Shown: positions 43,142-52,257, counted from the first letter of the stretch. The stretch: 64,000 bases of DNA from Hyphomicrobiales bacterium (GCA_900472395.1 UCHV01000048.1:62001-126000); one strand, 5' to 3'. Numbers and translations: made by a program. The notes: generated from the sequence alone by a model not told the origin.

Positions 43142-44122
43142 ATGACAACCGATCTTTTGACATTGAGCCGCCGCAACGCGCTGCTTTCAGCAGCCGCTCT
43201 GGCCGCAACTGTCGCGCTTCCTATTTCCTTTAAATCCGAGGTCTCGGCGGCCTCGCAAAACCCCGCAAACCAAGGAGCTAAGACTATGGGTACGATCACC
43301 ACCACGGACGGCGTCGAAATCTTCTATAAGGACTGGGGTCCGAAGGACGCACAGCCGATCATGTTCCACCATGGCTGGCCGCTGTCGTCGGACGACTGGG
43401 ATGCCCAGATGCTGTTTTTCCTCTCCAAGGGTTATCGCGTCGTCGCTCATGACCGCCGTGGCCATGGTCGTTCCGCGCAGGTGGCAGATGGCCACGACAT
43501 GGATCATTATGCAGCCGACGCCTTCGCCGTCGTGGAAGCGCTGGACCTGAAGAACGTCGTCCATATCGGCCATTCCACCGGCGGCGGTGAAGTTGCCCGT
43601 TATGTGGCAAAGCACGGCGAACCGGCTGGCCGCGTTGCCAAGGCCGTGCTCGTATCGGCTGTCCCGCCGCTGATGCTGAAGACCGCTGCGAATCCGGAAG
43701 GCCTTCCCATGGAAGTCTTCGATGGTTTCCGCTCCGCACTCGCCGCCAATCGCGCGCAGTTCTTCCGTGATGTTCCGGCCGGTCCGTTCTACGGTTTCAA
43801 CCGCGATGGCGCCACGGTGCATGAAGGTGTGATCCAGAATTGGTGGCGTCAGGGCATGATGGGTGGCGCCAAGGCGCATTACGACGGCATCAAGGCGTTT
43901 TCCGAAACAGACCAGACGGAAGACCTCAAGGCCATAGGTGTGCCGACGCTCGTCCTGCACGGCGAAGACGACCAGATCGTTCCAATCGCCGACTCGGCGC
44001 ACAAGTCCTCCAAACTGTTGAAAAACGGCACGCTGAAGACCTATCCGGGCTTCTCGCACGGCATGCTCACGGTGAATGCCGACACACTGAATGCCGACCT
44101 GCTGGCGTTTATCAAAGGCTGA
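43142..44122 (+). CDS. Chloroperoxidase-like alpha/beta hydrolase with Tat signal
   Basis: 326 residues. The N-terminus is a twin-arginine signal (LSRRNALLSAAALAATVALP). The mature part is a non-haem chloroperoxidase/arylesterase type hydrolase with HHGWPLSSDDWD, DRRGHGRSAQ, the nucleophile GHSTGGGE, LVLHGEDDQIVP (Asp) and FSHGM (His). A second ATG at 43286 has AAGGAG 10 nt upstream and would give a 278-residue protein without the signal. A dual exported and cytoplasmic form is possible. Members act as esterases or perhydrolases; the natural substrate is unknown. Confidence 0.85.
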   Translation: MTTDLLTLSRRNALLSAAALAATVALPISFKSEVSAASQNPANQGAKTMGTITTTDGVEIFYKDWGPKDAQPIMFHHGWPLSSDDWDAQMLFFLSKGYRVVAHDRRGHGRSAQVADGHDMDHYAADAFAVVEALDLKNVVHIGHSTGGGEVARYVAKHGEPAGRVAKAVLVSAVPPLMLKTAANPEGLPMEVFDGFRSALAANRAQFFRDVPAGPFYGFNRDGATVHEGVIQNWWRQGMMGGAKAHYDGIKAFSETDQTEDLKAIGVPTLVLHGEDDQIVPIADSAHKSSKLLKNGTLKTYPGFSHGMLTVNADTLNADLLAFIKG

Positions 44123-44132
44123 TTTGACAAAG

Positions 44133-44156
44133 GGCTGCGACAGCAATGTCGCAGCC
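44133..44156 (+). terminator. 10-bp stem-loop after the hydrolase gene
   Basis: GGCTGCGACA-GCAA-TGTCGCAGCC is a perfect stem with a tetraloop 11 bp after the stop. No U-run follows, so it may be a 3' stabiliser or a weak terminator. Confidence 0.6.
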
Positions 44157-44374
44157 TCGCCTGCTATTGGGCGGCGTTCGGCGAACCGTCCATGCGGTGA
44201 ACTTTTTCGTTTCAGGCGCCGATTTCCTTGATGCGATCACCGACAGTGAACCGAGCCGGATTTCGCCGCCTATCGATGCCTGCGCGTTTCAACGGCATTG
44301 ACAGCCGTTGCTTAAATGACTTTTTCTGACAGAATTCATCCATTTCTTGATGGATTGCTTTCAGGGGAAGTGAA

Positions 44375-45403
44375 ATGAAACGTCCCACGATTACCGATGT
44401 GGCGACTGCGGCCGGTGTCAGTGTGGCCACGGTCGACCGCGTTCTGAATGGCCGCCTGCCAGTGCGGGAGGAAACGTCTCGCAAGGTTTTCGCGGCTGCC
44501 GAAAAGATCGGTTTTCACGGCGCCAACATCATTCGCCAACGCATGATGGCCGATATGCCGTCCTACCAGGTCGGTGTGATCCTGCGAAAGGAAAAGCAGG
44601 CTTTTTATCAGGATTTTGCCAATGAGCTTCACGCGGCCGCTGCTGCGGTCACGGACCGGCGGATCCTGCTGAACATACAATATGCCCGCTCGGGAGAACC
44701 AGGCGAGCTTGCGGAACTGATTGTCGGCATGTCGGGCAGGGTGCAGGCCGTGGCTGCCACAGGTCCAGACCACCACGACGTGACAGCCGCGGTGACGATC
44801 CTGAAGAGCAAGGGTATTCCCACCTTTTCGCTTCTGACGGACCTCGCTCAGGGTGTGCGTGAGGCGTATCTCGGAACCAACAACATGAAGGTCGGCCGAA
44901 GTGCCGCCTGGATGATCTCGAAAGTGTCACACACACCGGGCAAGGTTCTGCTCTTCCTGGGCGGTCACCGCTTTCACGGTCATTCTCTTCGAGAGATGGG
45001 GTTTCGCTCGTATATGCGCGAATACGCGCCCGAATTTCAGGTTCTCGACGCGCTGATCAATCTCGAAACCCGGCGTCTGACCTATGAAATGCTGCTGGAC
45101 ACCCTGTCGCGCCACCCGGATCTCGTCGGCGTCTATTGTATGGGCGGTGGCATGGAGGGCGTGATCGAGGCGCTGAAGGATAGCAACAAATCCGAGCAGA
45201 TCGCCTGCATCGTCAACGAACTGACGCCGGAATCGCGACAGGCCCTGTTGGAGAGACGGCTTGCCGGCGTCTTCCAGACGCCACTGCGCGAACTCTGCAC
45301 CGATCTTGTCACCACCATGGTCCATACGATCGAGAACGGCATGGCCGAAAGTCCCGGCCAGCGTTTCCTGCCGGCGCATCTCTGGGTTCCTGAAAGTATC
45401 TGA
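44375..45403 (+). CDS. LacI-family regulator of the inositol operon
   Basis: 342 residues. The HTH reads TITDVATAAGVSVATVDRVLNGRLPVREETSRKVFAAAEKIGF; the TVDRVLN recognition helix is a rhizobial subtype and recurs in the regulator at 63265. The sensor body is periplasmic-binding-like. It lies 264 bp upstream of the inositol transport and breakdown operon on the same strand, with a palindromic site in between. The ligand is likely an inositol or an intermediate, by inference. Confidence 0.87.
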   Translation: MKRPTITDVATAAGVSVATVDRVLNGRLPVREETSRKVFAAAEKIGFHGANIIRQRMMADMPSYQVGVILRKEKQAFYQDFANELHAAAAAVTDRRILLNIQYARSGEPGELAELIVGMSGRVQAVAATGPDHHDVTAAVTILKSKGIPTFSLLTDLAQGVREAYLGTNNMKVGRSAAWMISKVSHTPGKVLLFLGGHRFHGHSLREMGFRSYMREYAPEFQVLDALINLETRRLTYEMLLDTLSRHPDLVGVYCMGGGMEGVIEALKDSNKSEQIACIVNELTPESRQALLERRLAGVFQTPLRELCTDLVTTMVHTIENGMAESPGQRFLPAHLWVPESI

Positions 45404-45408
45404 GGTTT

Positions 45409-45454
45409 TGATAGAATCTATCATTGCGGCTCGATGCTTTCTATCAGTGTTGAT
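45409..45454 (+). promoter_or_regulatory. Operator region of the inositol operon
   Basis: TGATAGA-A-TCTATCA (45409-45423) is a 15-bp palindrome; ATCA-GTGT-TGAT (45443-45454) shares its TATCA half-site 20 bp further on. Both lie just after the LacI stop and before the binding-protein gene, so they are candidate sites for that regulator. Confidence 0.55.
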
Positions 45455-45556
45455 GGGAAACTAGACTTCAGCCTTGTTGACCTTCTCCCGGCTCTGGGAA
45501 ATTCTCACGTCGCGGTGGTGGAGGCCATCGCACCTGAACAAGCACCGGAAAGTGAA

Positions 45557-45605
45557 AACGCCCGCGGCATTGCCGCTTCGGTGGGCGTTGCTGCACGGGT
45601 TTTTT
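45557..45605 (+). promoter_or_regulatory. Stem-loop with U-run in the inositol operon leader
   Basis: AACGCCC (45557-45563) pairs with GGGCGTT (45583-45589), with an inner GCGGC/GCCGC helix in the loop. CCCG (45561) can also pair with CGGG (45596-45599), directly followed by six T residues. Alternatives CCTGAA (45532) with TTCAGG (45604) are also possible. It could terminate the LacI message or attenuate the operon. Confidence 0.45.
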
Positions 45606-45667
45606 CAGGCCCGCCGGCAGCTTGAAGCAAAGGTGGCGGGGGAACGCAATCTGAGGAGGAGATTGGC

Positions 45668-46609
45668 ATGAAACGGCATCTGATACTCGCTGCATTCGCA
45701 TCGTTGCTGGCGACAACGGCATCCGCACAGACCGTCGGTGTGTCTATGGCACTGTTCGACGACAACTTCCTGACGGTCCTGCGTAACGGCATGATCGACT
45801 ATTCCAAAAGCATGAACGGCGTGACCCTGCAGATCGAGGATGCTCAGAACGACGTGAGCAAGCAGCTCAGCCAGGTGCAGAACTTCATCGCCGGTGGCGT
45901 CGACGCGATCATCGTCAATCCGGTCGATACGGATGCGACTGTCGCGCTTTCGCAGGCCGCCGCGGCTGCCGGCATCCCGCTCGTCTATGTTAACCGTCAG
46001 CCTGTCAACGTCGAAACGCTTCCGGAAAAACAGGCTTTCGTGGCGTCCGATGAAAAGGAATCCGGCACGCTGCAGACCAAGGAGGTTTGCCGTATCCTCA
46101 AGGCCGCAGGCAAGACCGAAGCCAATGCGGTCGTCTTGATGGGTGAGTTGTCCAACCAGGCGGCACGCATGCGCACCCAGGACATCAAGGACGTCATCGC
46201 CACGCCGGACTGCAGCTTCATCAAGATCGTCGAGGAGCAGACGGCCAACTGGTCGCGTACACAAGGCGCCGACCTGATGACGAACTGGCTGTCGGCAGGC
46301 GTCAAGTTCGACGCGGTCATCTCCAACAACGACGAAATGGCGATCGGTGCAATCCAGTCGCTGAAGACATCGGGACGTTCGATGAAGGACGTGATCGTTG
46401 CCGGGATCGATGCGACACAGGACGCGCTTGCGGCGATGAATGCCGGCGACCTGGATGTATCCGTGTTCCAGAATGCTGCCGGCCAGGGCAAGGGCGCGGT
46501 GGATGCCGCCCTGAAAATCGCCAAGGGCGAGAAGGTCGAGAAGAAGGTGTTTGTGCCGTTCGAACTCGTCACGCCCGAAAACCTCAAGACCTATCAGGCC
46601 AAGAACTGA
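45668..46609 (+). CDS. Inositol/rhizopine-type ABC binding protein 1 (CUT2)
   Basis: 313 residues, signal peptide LILAAFASLLATTASA, then the class I periplasmic fold of ribose-type binding proteins (VGVSMALFDDNFLTVLRNGM, GGVDAIIVNPVD, ISNNDEMAIGAIQSLKTSG, VAGIDATQDALAAMNAGDLDVSVFQN). The family includes the Caulobacter IbpA myo-inositol and rhizobial MocB rhizopine proteins. Here the inositol catabolic genes downstream favour inositol. GAGGAGGAG precedes the ATG. Confidence 0.85.
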   Translation: MKRHLILAAFASLLATTASAQTVGVSMALFDDNFLTVLRNGMIDYSKSMNGVTLQIEDAQNDVSKQLSQVQNFIAGGVDAIIVNPVDTDATVALSQAAAAAGIPLVYVNRQPVNVETLPEKQAFVASDEKESGTLQTKEVCRILKAAGKTEANAVVLMGELSNQAARMRTQDIKDVIATPDCSFIKIVEEQTANWSRTQGADLMTNWLSAGVKFDAVISNNDEMAIGAIQSLKTSGRSMKDVIVAGIDATQDALAAMNAGDLDVSVFQNAAGQGKGAVDAALKIAKGEKVEKKVFVPFELVTPENLKTYQAKN

Positions 46610-46626
46610 GGCTTAGCGCGACTGGA

Positions 46627-46648
46627 GGAGGCGGATCGATCCGGCTCC
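46627..46648 (+). promoter_or_regulatory. Stem-loop after binding-protein gene 1
   Basis: GGAGGCGGAT and ATCCGGCTCC pair at nine of ten positions around CG, 17 bp after the stop. It repeats the pattern of hairpins after the other binding-protein genes in the window. Confidence 0.5.
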
Positions 46649-46675
46649 TTCGCTTGTCTCTGGAGGAATGTTTCG

Positions 46676-48214
46676 ATGATTAGCCCTTCAACGGCGGCGG
46701 CGATCAAGCGCACGCTCGATGCCACCGATACCGATGGACTTCTGGCGATCGAGGGTATCCGCAAGGAATTTCCCGGTGTCGTGGCGCTCGATGATGTCCA
46801 GCTGCGGGTTCGCCCCGGCACGGTTCATGCCCTGATGGGAGAAAACGGCGCCGGAAAATCGACGCTGATGAAGATCATCGCCGGCGTCTATCAGCCCGAT
46901 GCCGGTGAAATCCGGCTGCGCGGCGACATCGTCACGCTGAAATCCCCGCTCGATGCTCTCGAGCAGGGAATTGCCATGATCCATCAGGAGCTTGCCCTGA
47001 TGAACTGGATGACGGTGGCGGAAAACATCTGGATCCGCCGCGAGCCGCGCAATCGTTTCGGTCTTATCGATCACGCCAGAATGGCGAAGATGACCGATGA
47101 GCTTTTCGCGCGGCTGATTATCAAGATCGATCCATGGGCGCAGGTGTCGGACCTCACCATTGCCCAGAAGCAGATGGTGGAGATCGCCCGCGCCGTCAGC
47201 TACGAATCCACCGTGCTGATCATGGACGAGCCGACTTCGGCATTGACCGACCGCGAGGTCGAGCACCTGTTCACGATCATCCGCGATCTGAAGTCGCGTC
47301 GCATCGGCATCGTCTACATCACCCACAAGATGAACGAGCTGTTCGAGATCGCCGACGAGTTCACCGTCTTTCGCGACGGCAAGTATATCGGCACACATGC
47401 CTCCAAGGATGTCACGCGCGACGATATCATCCGCATGATGGTGGGGCGCGAAATCAAGGACATGTTTCCGAAGGTCGATTGCCCAATCGGCGACGTCATT
47501 CTCGAGGTAAAGAACCTTACCAAGAAGGGGGTCTTTCACGACATTTCGTTTTCACTGCGCCGCGGCGAAATTCTCGGCATTGCCGGTCTGGTCGGGTCCA
47601 AACGCTCGAACGTGGCCGAGGCGCTTTTCGGCGTCTCGCCGGCGAGTTCGGGTGAAATCATCATCGATGGCCAACCGGTCACGATCGACAGCCCCAATGC
47701 CGCAATGACCCACGGCCTCGCGTTCCTGACGGAAGACCGCAAGGAAAGCGGATGTTTCCTGTCGCTGAACTGCCTGGAAAACATCCAGTCGGCACTGATC
47801 ACCCGCTCGCATGTTCGGGCTGGCTTCGTCGATCAGAAAACGGTGAGCAAACTCGCCGAGGACATGGCCGCACGGCTGCGGGTCAAGACACCCGACCTGC
47901 AGGAAACGGTGCAGAACCTGTCCGGCGGCAACCAGCAGAAGCTTCTGATCGCCCGGTGGCTGCTGACCCGGCCGCGTATTCTGATCCTCGATGAGCCGAC
48001 CCGCGGCATCGATGTCGGTGCCAAGGCGGAGATCCACCGCCTCATCACCGGCCTTGCCGCCGAGGGCGTCGCTGTCCTGATGATCTCGTCGGAATTGCCC
48101 GAGGTTCTCGGCATGAGTGACCGCATCATGGTCATGCACGAAGGACACCTGTCGGGTTTCCTGGATCGCGCCGAGGCCGATCAGGTGAAGATAATGAACC
48201 TGGCTGCTCGCTGA
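46676..48214 (+). CDS. Inositol ABC transporter ATP-binding protein (RbsA type)
   Basis: 512 residues made of two ATPase halves, as in CUT2 transporters. The first has Walker A GENGAGKST and Walker B VLIMDEPTSALTD; the second has the usual degenerate Walker A (GLVGSKRSN), signature LSGGNQQK and Walker B LILDEPTRGID. It powers the permease encoded 28 bp downstream. Confidence 0.93.
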   Translation: MISPSTAAAIKRTLDATDTDGLLAIEGIRKEFPGVVALDDVQLRVRPGTVHALMGENGAGKSTLMKIIAGVYQPDAGEIRLRGDIVTLKSPLDALEQGIAMIHQELALMNWMTVAENIWIRREPRNRFGLIDHARMAKMTDELFARLIIKIDPWAQVSDLTIAQKQMVEIARAVSYESTVLIMDEPTSALTDREVEHLFTIIRDLKSRRIGIVYITHKMNELFEIADEFTVFRDGKYIGTHASKDVTRDDIIRMMVGREIKDMFPKVDCPIGDVILEVKNLTKKGVFHDISFSLRRGEILGIAGLVGSKRSNVAEALFGVSPASSGEIIIDGQPVTIDSPNAAMTHGLAFLTEDRKESGCFLSLNCLENIQSALITRSHVRAGFVDQKTVSKLAEDMAARLRVKTPDLQETVQNLSGGNQQKLLIARWLLTRPRILILDEPTRGIDVGAKAEIHRLITGLAAEGVAVLMISSELPEVLGMSDRIMVMHEGHLSGFLDRAEADQVKIMNLAAR

Positions 48215-48242
48215 AAAAGGCCATGGGAGGAAAGAAATAGCC

Positions 48243-49262
48243 ATGAATACCGCCACACAGACTGCCGTTCCCATGCCCCATGCCAAGCGCAGGTTACCTG
48301 CCGAGGCAAACATCTTCCTCGTCCTCATCGCGATCTCGATCACGTTCGAGATTCTCGGCTGGATCTTCCAGGGGCAGAGTTTTCTCGCCAACAGCCAGCG
48401 TCTGTCGATCATGATCCTTCAGGTCTCGGTCATCGGCATCATCGCCATCGGGGTAACCCAGGTCATCATTTCCGGCGGCATCGATCTCAGTTCCGGTTCC
48501 ATCGTCGGCGCGACGGCCATGATAGCGATGAGCCTTGCGCAGGTCGGCACCTTCCCGCGCGCCGTCTATCCCGGACTGACCGATTTGCCTGTGATCATCC
48601 CGATCGTGGTTGGCCTGCTCATCGGCCTCGCCTGCGGCCTCATCAACGGCTTGCTGATCGCCTATACGAAGATACCGCCGTTCATCGCCACGCTCGGCAT
48701 GATGGTTGCTGCCCGCGGTTTTGCCAAATGGTACACCAAAGGTCAGCCGATCAGCTTTCCGACCGATGGCTTCGCAGCGCTCGGTCAGGGGCTCGCGCCG
48801 GTTTTCATCTTCCTCGGTGTGGCCTTCCTCGTGCATATCCTGCTGCGCTACACCCGCTATGGCAAATTCACCTATGCGATAGGCGCCAACCCGCAGGCCG
48901 CCCGCGTGTCCGGCATCAATGTCGAGCGCCATACGGTGAAGATCTATGCGGTTGCAGGCGTTCTGTCGGGCCTGGCCGGCATCGTGGTCGCGGCCCGAGG
49001 ACTGACGGCGCAGGCCGGCATGGGCACGATGTATGAACTGGATGCGATTGCCATGGCAGTGATCGGCGGCGTGTCGCTGGCCGGTGGCCGCGGCTCCGTG
49101 CTCGGCACTATGATCGGCATGGTCATCTTCGGGGTCATCATCTCCGGCTTCACCTTCCTGCGGCTCGATGCCTATTACCAGGAGATGCTCAAGGGCGCGA
49201 TCATCGTCGCCGCCGTGGTCGCCGACGTCTACCGCCAGCGCAAGCGCGTAAAGACCACCTGA
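48243..49262 (+). CDS. Inositol ABC transporter permease (RbsC type)
   Basis: 339 residues with 8-10 hydrophobic segments and the CUT2 permease motifs ISGGIDLSSGSIVGATAMIAM, LINGLLIAYTKIPPFIATLGMM and GGVSLAGGRGSVLGTMIG. It serves both binding proteins of the operon, since no second permease is present. Confidence 0.93.
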   Translation: MNTATQTAVPMPHAKRRLPAEANIFLVLIAISITFEILGWIFQGQSFLANSQRLSIMILQVSVIGIIAIGVTQVIISGGIDLSSGSIVGATAMIAMSLAQVGTFPRAVYPGLTDLPVIIPIVVGLLIGLACGLINGLLIAYTKIPPFIATLGMMVAARGFAKWYTKGQPISFPTDGFAALGQGLAPVFIFLGVAFLVHILLRYTRYGKFTYAIGANPQAARVSGINVERHTVKIYAVAGVLSGLAGIVVAARGLTAQAGMGTMYELDAIAMAVIGGVSLAGGRGSVLGTMIGMVIFGVIISGFTFLRLDAYYQEMLKGAIIVAAVVADVYRQRKRVKTT

Positions 49263-49337
49263 AAATGACGGCGGCGCAAGCCGCCTCCATTCCACCGCAG
49301 CCATAAAACAACCCGAACCAACCCCGTGAGGACTGTG

Positions 49338-50261
49338 ATGAAGCAGTTTCTGATGACGACCGCACTTTGCCTTCTGGCAGTGCCCGCCTTTGCCCAGACC
49401 CGTGTTGCAGTCAGCATGACGTCTTTCGACAACCCGTTCCTGACGATCCTGTTGAACGGGATGCGCAGCGAGGCCGGCAAGGACAAGAAGATCGAATTGC
49501 TGGCGGAGGACGCTCAACTCGATCCCTCCAAGCAGCTTAACCAGGTCCAGAACTTTATCGCCAACGGTGTGAGCGCCATCATCGTCAACGCCGTGGATGG
49601 CGACGCGACGGCCGCCATCACACGCGCCGCAGCCGATGCCAAAATTCCGCTGGTCTATGTCAATCATCCGCCGGCCGAACTGGATAGCGGCCTGCCCAAA
49701 GGCACGGCTTTCGTCGGTTCCGATGAACGTCAGTCCGGCACGATGGAGGCCGAGGCCGCATGCAGGTTGATGGGCGGCAAGGGCAAGGCGGTGGTGTTGA
49801 TGGGGCCGCTTGAAAACCACGCTGCGCTGGTGCGCACCAAGGATGTCGAGGACCAGTTCGCCAAGCCGGATTGCCAGATCGAAATCCTCGAAAAACAGAC
49901 GGCAAACTGGAACCGCACTCAGGCGCAGGATCTGGTGTCTTCATGGCTCACTGCCGGTGTTCGGTTCGATGCCGTGATCGCCAACAACGATGAAATGGCC
50001 ATCGGTGCCGCCCAGGCCCTGAAGGCCGGCGGCGTGCCGATGGACAAGGTGGTGATTGCAGGCATCGATGCAACGCCCGACGGCCTGGCCGCGATGAAGG
50101 CCGGAGATATCGACGTCACCGTTTTCCAGAATGCCACGAAACAGGGCGAGGTCGCGGTGCAGACGGCCGTGAAAATGGCGGCTGGCGAAGACACGCAACA
50201 AACCCTTTGGGTTCCTTTCGAACTCGTCACCCCCGAGAACATGGCCAGCTACGCGAAGTAA
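49338..50261 (+). CDS. Inositol-type ABC binding protein 2 (CUT2 paralogue)
   Basis: 307 residues from ATG 49338 (GAGG 6 nt upstream; GTG 49326 is in frame). Signal peptide FLMTTALCLLAVPAFA. It matches binding protein 1 along its length (VSMTSFDNPFLTILLNGM, GVSAIIVNAVD, IANNDEMAIGAAQALKAGG, VFQNATKQGEVAVQTAVKMAAGE, PFELVTPENM). The two are clearly duplicated and share one ATPase and one permease. Different inositol stereoisomers or rhizopine are possible ligands. Confidence 0.85.
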   Translation: MKQFLMTTALCLLAVPAFAQTRVAVSMTSFDNPFLTILLNGMRSEAGKDKKIELLAEDAQLDPSKQLNQVQNFIANGVSAIIVNAVDGDATAAITRAAADAKIPLVYVNHPPAELDSGLPKGTAFVGSDERQSGTMEAEAACRLMGGKGKAVVLMGPLENHAALVRTKDVEDQFAKPDCQIEILEKQTANWNRTQAQDLVSSWLTAGVRFDAVIANNDEMAIGAAQALKAGGVPMDKVVIAGIDATPDGLAAMKAGDIDVTVFQNATKQGEVAVQTAVKMAAGEDTQQTLWVPFELVTPENMASYAK

Positions 50262-50287
50262 GCCGCGGCGCTGCCGAGCCGTCTCCG

Positions 50288-50306
50288 GTTGCTGCGGATA
50301 AGCAAC
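50288..50306 (+). promoter_or_regulatory. Short stem-loop after binding-protein gene 2
   Basis: GTTGCT and AGCAAC form a 6-bp stem with a 7-nt loop, 26 bp after the stop. It is the weakest of the four hairpins in this position. Confidence 0.35.
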
Positions 50307-50330
50307 GGAAAAAATCTACTGGAGGAATTT

Positions 50331-51227
50331 ATGAAACATGCTCTCGACCCCCACATGATCCGGCATCTGACGCTCGAGGAAACGTGCAGGAAGACAGCAG
50401 AGCTTGGCTATGATTTCGTGGAGCTTTCGCCCCGCCCGGATTTCCTGTCCTGGTGGACGCGGCCGAAGGTTTACCCGGAACGCGTGGTCAGCTTCAAAAA
50501 GGCGCTGAAGGATCATGGCCTGGGGCTGGCAACCTTGCAGCCCATGTATCGCTGGTCGAGCCCTTACGTGGACGAATGGGAGCCGGCAATCGAGAACTGG
50601 AAACGTGCCATCGAGATTGCTGTCGAAATGGAATGCCCGATGCTCGTTTCCGAATTTGGAAGGGGCGGGTCTCCGGATCGGAGCCTGAACGACCGGTCAG
50701 GTCTTCACCGGCCGGAAACATGTGAAGGGCAGTTCTTCAAGGCGATGGACGTTCTGGTGCCGATCCTCGAACGTGAGGGGATCATCCTGTCTCTTGAAGC
50801 GCATCCGGAAGACTGGGTGGAGGAAATCGCTCCCGCTATCGACATCATCAAAACCATCAACTCGAAGGCCGTGAAAGCCTCGTTCATCGCTCCCCATACC
50901 TTCTTTTATGGCCCGGACATGGTTGCCAACCTGCGGGCCACGCAAGGGCACCTCGTTCACGTCCGTCTGGCCGATACCTACGATCACAACAAGTCCTCGC
51001 AATTGCGATACATCGTCAATCCGCCAGGCTCCAAGGTGCGGGTCCACCAGCATACGGACTTCGGCCAGGGCGAAATCGACTGGGAGACGTTCTTCTCCAC
51101 GCTGGCCGACATGAAGTTCGACGGCGTTCTTTCAAACTGCGTGTTCGCCTGGGAGGACCGCGCCGAAGACAGCGCGCGCTTCATGCTCAGCGAAACGAAG
51201 CGCTACATCAACAAATACTGGAAGTGA
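50331..51227 (+). CDS. Sugar isomerase/epimerase-type TIM-barrel protein
   Basis: 298 residues from ATG 50331 (GGAGGAATTT upstream). It has the xylose-isomerase-like fold with ELSPRPDFLSWW near residue 35, the metal-site Glu in LSLEAHPEDW and later HVRLADTYDHN and HQHTDFGQGEIDW. It is unlike the IolE and IolI proteins of the same operon. Its place between transporter and iolG suggests an early step for a particular inositol; the reaction is unknown. Confidence 0.8.
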   Translation: MKHALDPHMIRHLTLEETCRKTAELGYDFVELSPRPDFLSWWTRPKVYPERVVSFKKALKDHGLGLATLQPMYRWSSPYVDEWEPAIENWKRAIEIAVEMECPMLVSEFGRGGSPDRSLNDRSGLHRPETCEGQFFKAMDVLVPILEREGIILSLEAHPEDWVEEIAPAIDIIKTINSKAVKASFIAPHTFFYGPDMVANLRATQGHLVHVRLADTYDHNKSSQLRYIVNPPGSKVRVHQHTDFGQGEIDWETFFSTLADMKFDGVLSNCVFAWEDRAEDSARFMLSETKRYINKYWK

Positions 51228-51237
51228 GGTTTTCTCC

Positions 51238-52248
51238 ATGACTGTCCGAATTGGTGTCATCGGCACCGGTGCCATTGGCCGCGACCACGCACGCCGCATC
51301 AACCAGGTCCTCGGGGGCGCGAAAATCGTAGCGCTCAGCGACGTCAACAAGGCTTCGGCCGAAGCCGTCAAGAAGGATATCGCCCCGGATGCGGCGATCT
51401 ACGATACCGGCGAGGCGCTGATTGCCGCCTCCGACGTCGATGCCGTACTCGTCACCTCCTGGGGCGCGACACACGAGCAATATGTTCTTGCCGCCATTGC
51501 GGCCGGCAAGCCGTGCTTCTGCGAAAAGCCGTTGGCGACGACCGCCGACGGTGCGAAACGCATCGTCGATGCGGAAGTGCAGCACGGAAAACGCCTCGTG
51601 CAGGTCGGCTTCATGCGCCGTTATGACAGCGGTTACGTTGCGCTGAAACAGGCGGTCGACAGCAAGATCGGCGCACCGATCATGGTACATGCCGCCCACC
51701 GCAATCCGACCGTTCCCGAGCAGTACGTGACGCCGATGGCGATCCACGACACGCTGATCCATGAAATCGATGTGTTCTGCTGGCTCCTCGATGACGATTA
51801 TGTTTCTGCCCGCGTGCTTTTCCCGCGTTCGGCCGCCCGCAGTCACGCCAAACTCAAGGATCCGCAGGTCGTCATCCTTGAAACCGCCAAGGGTACGATC
51901 ATCGATGTCGAGGTCTTCGTGAATTGCCACTACGGCTACGACATCCAGTGCGAAGTCGTCGGCGAAGACGGTATCGCCAGACTGCCGGAACCGATGGCGA
52001 TCCAGATGCGTCTCGGCGCCAAGCTGCAGAACGACATCCTGACCGACTGGAAGGACCGCTTCATTGCCAGCTACGATGTCGAGTTGCAGGATTTCATACA
52101 CGCCGCCGCCAGGGGCACGGCATCCGGGCCGACGTCCTGGGACGGCTATGTTGCGGCCATCACGTCGGATGCCTGCGTGGCCGCGCAGGAGAGCGAAGGC
52201 AACGCCATTCCCATCAACCTTCCTGCCCGCCCGGCGCTTTATAACTGA
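51238..52248 (+). CDS. iolG: Myo-inositol 2-dehydrogenase
   Basis: 336 residues, very similar along its length to Bacillus subtilis IolG (RIGVIGTGAIGRDHARRI, AVLVTSWGATHE, FCEKPLATT, RLVQVGFMRRYDSGYVALK, AHRNPTVPEQYVTPMAIHDTLIHEIDV, CHYGYDIQCEVVGEDGIARLPEP). Catalytic-region lysine and histidine motifs (EKP and DTLIHEIDV) are intact. It oxidises myo-inositol to 2-keto-myo-inositol with NAD, the first committed step. Confidence 0.95.
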   Translation: MTVRIGVIGTGAIGRDHARRINQVLGGAKIVALSDVNKASAEAVKKDIAPDAAIYDTGEALIAASDVDAVLVTSWGATHEQYVLAAIAAGKPCFCEKPLATTADGAKRIVDAEVQHGKRLVQVGFMRRYDSGYVALKQAVDSKIGAPIMVHAAHRNPTVPEQYVTPMAIHDTLIHEIDVFCWLLDDDYVSARVLFPRSAARSHAKLKDPQVVILETAKGTIIDVEVFVNCHYGYDIQCEVVGEDGIARLPEPMAIQMRLGAKLQNDILTDWKDRFIASYDVELQDFIHAAARGTASGPTSWDGYVAAITSDACVAAQESEGNAIPINLPARPALYN

Positions 52249-52257
52249 GGTCCGTTC

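Noticed and set aside
46676..48214. Second Walker A of the RbsA-type ATPase seen as damaged
   Set aside because: GLVGSKRSN is the ordinary degenerate form of the second half in CUT2 ATPases.
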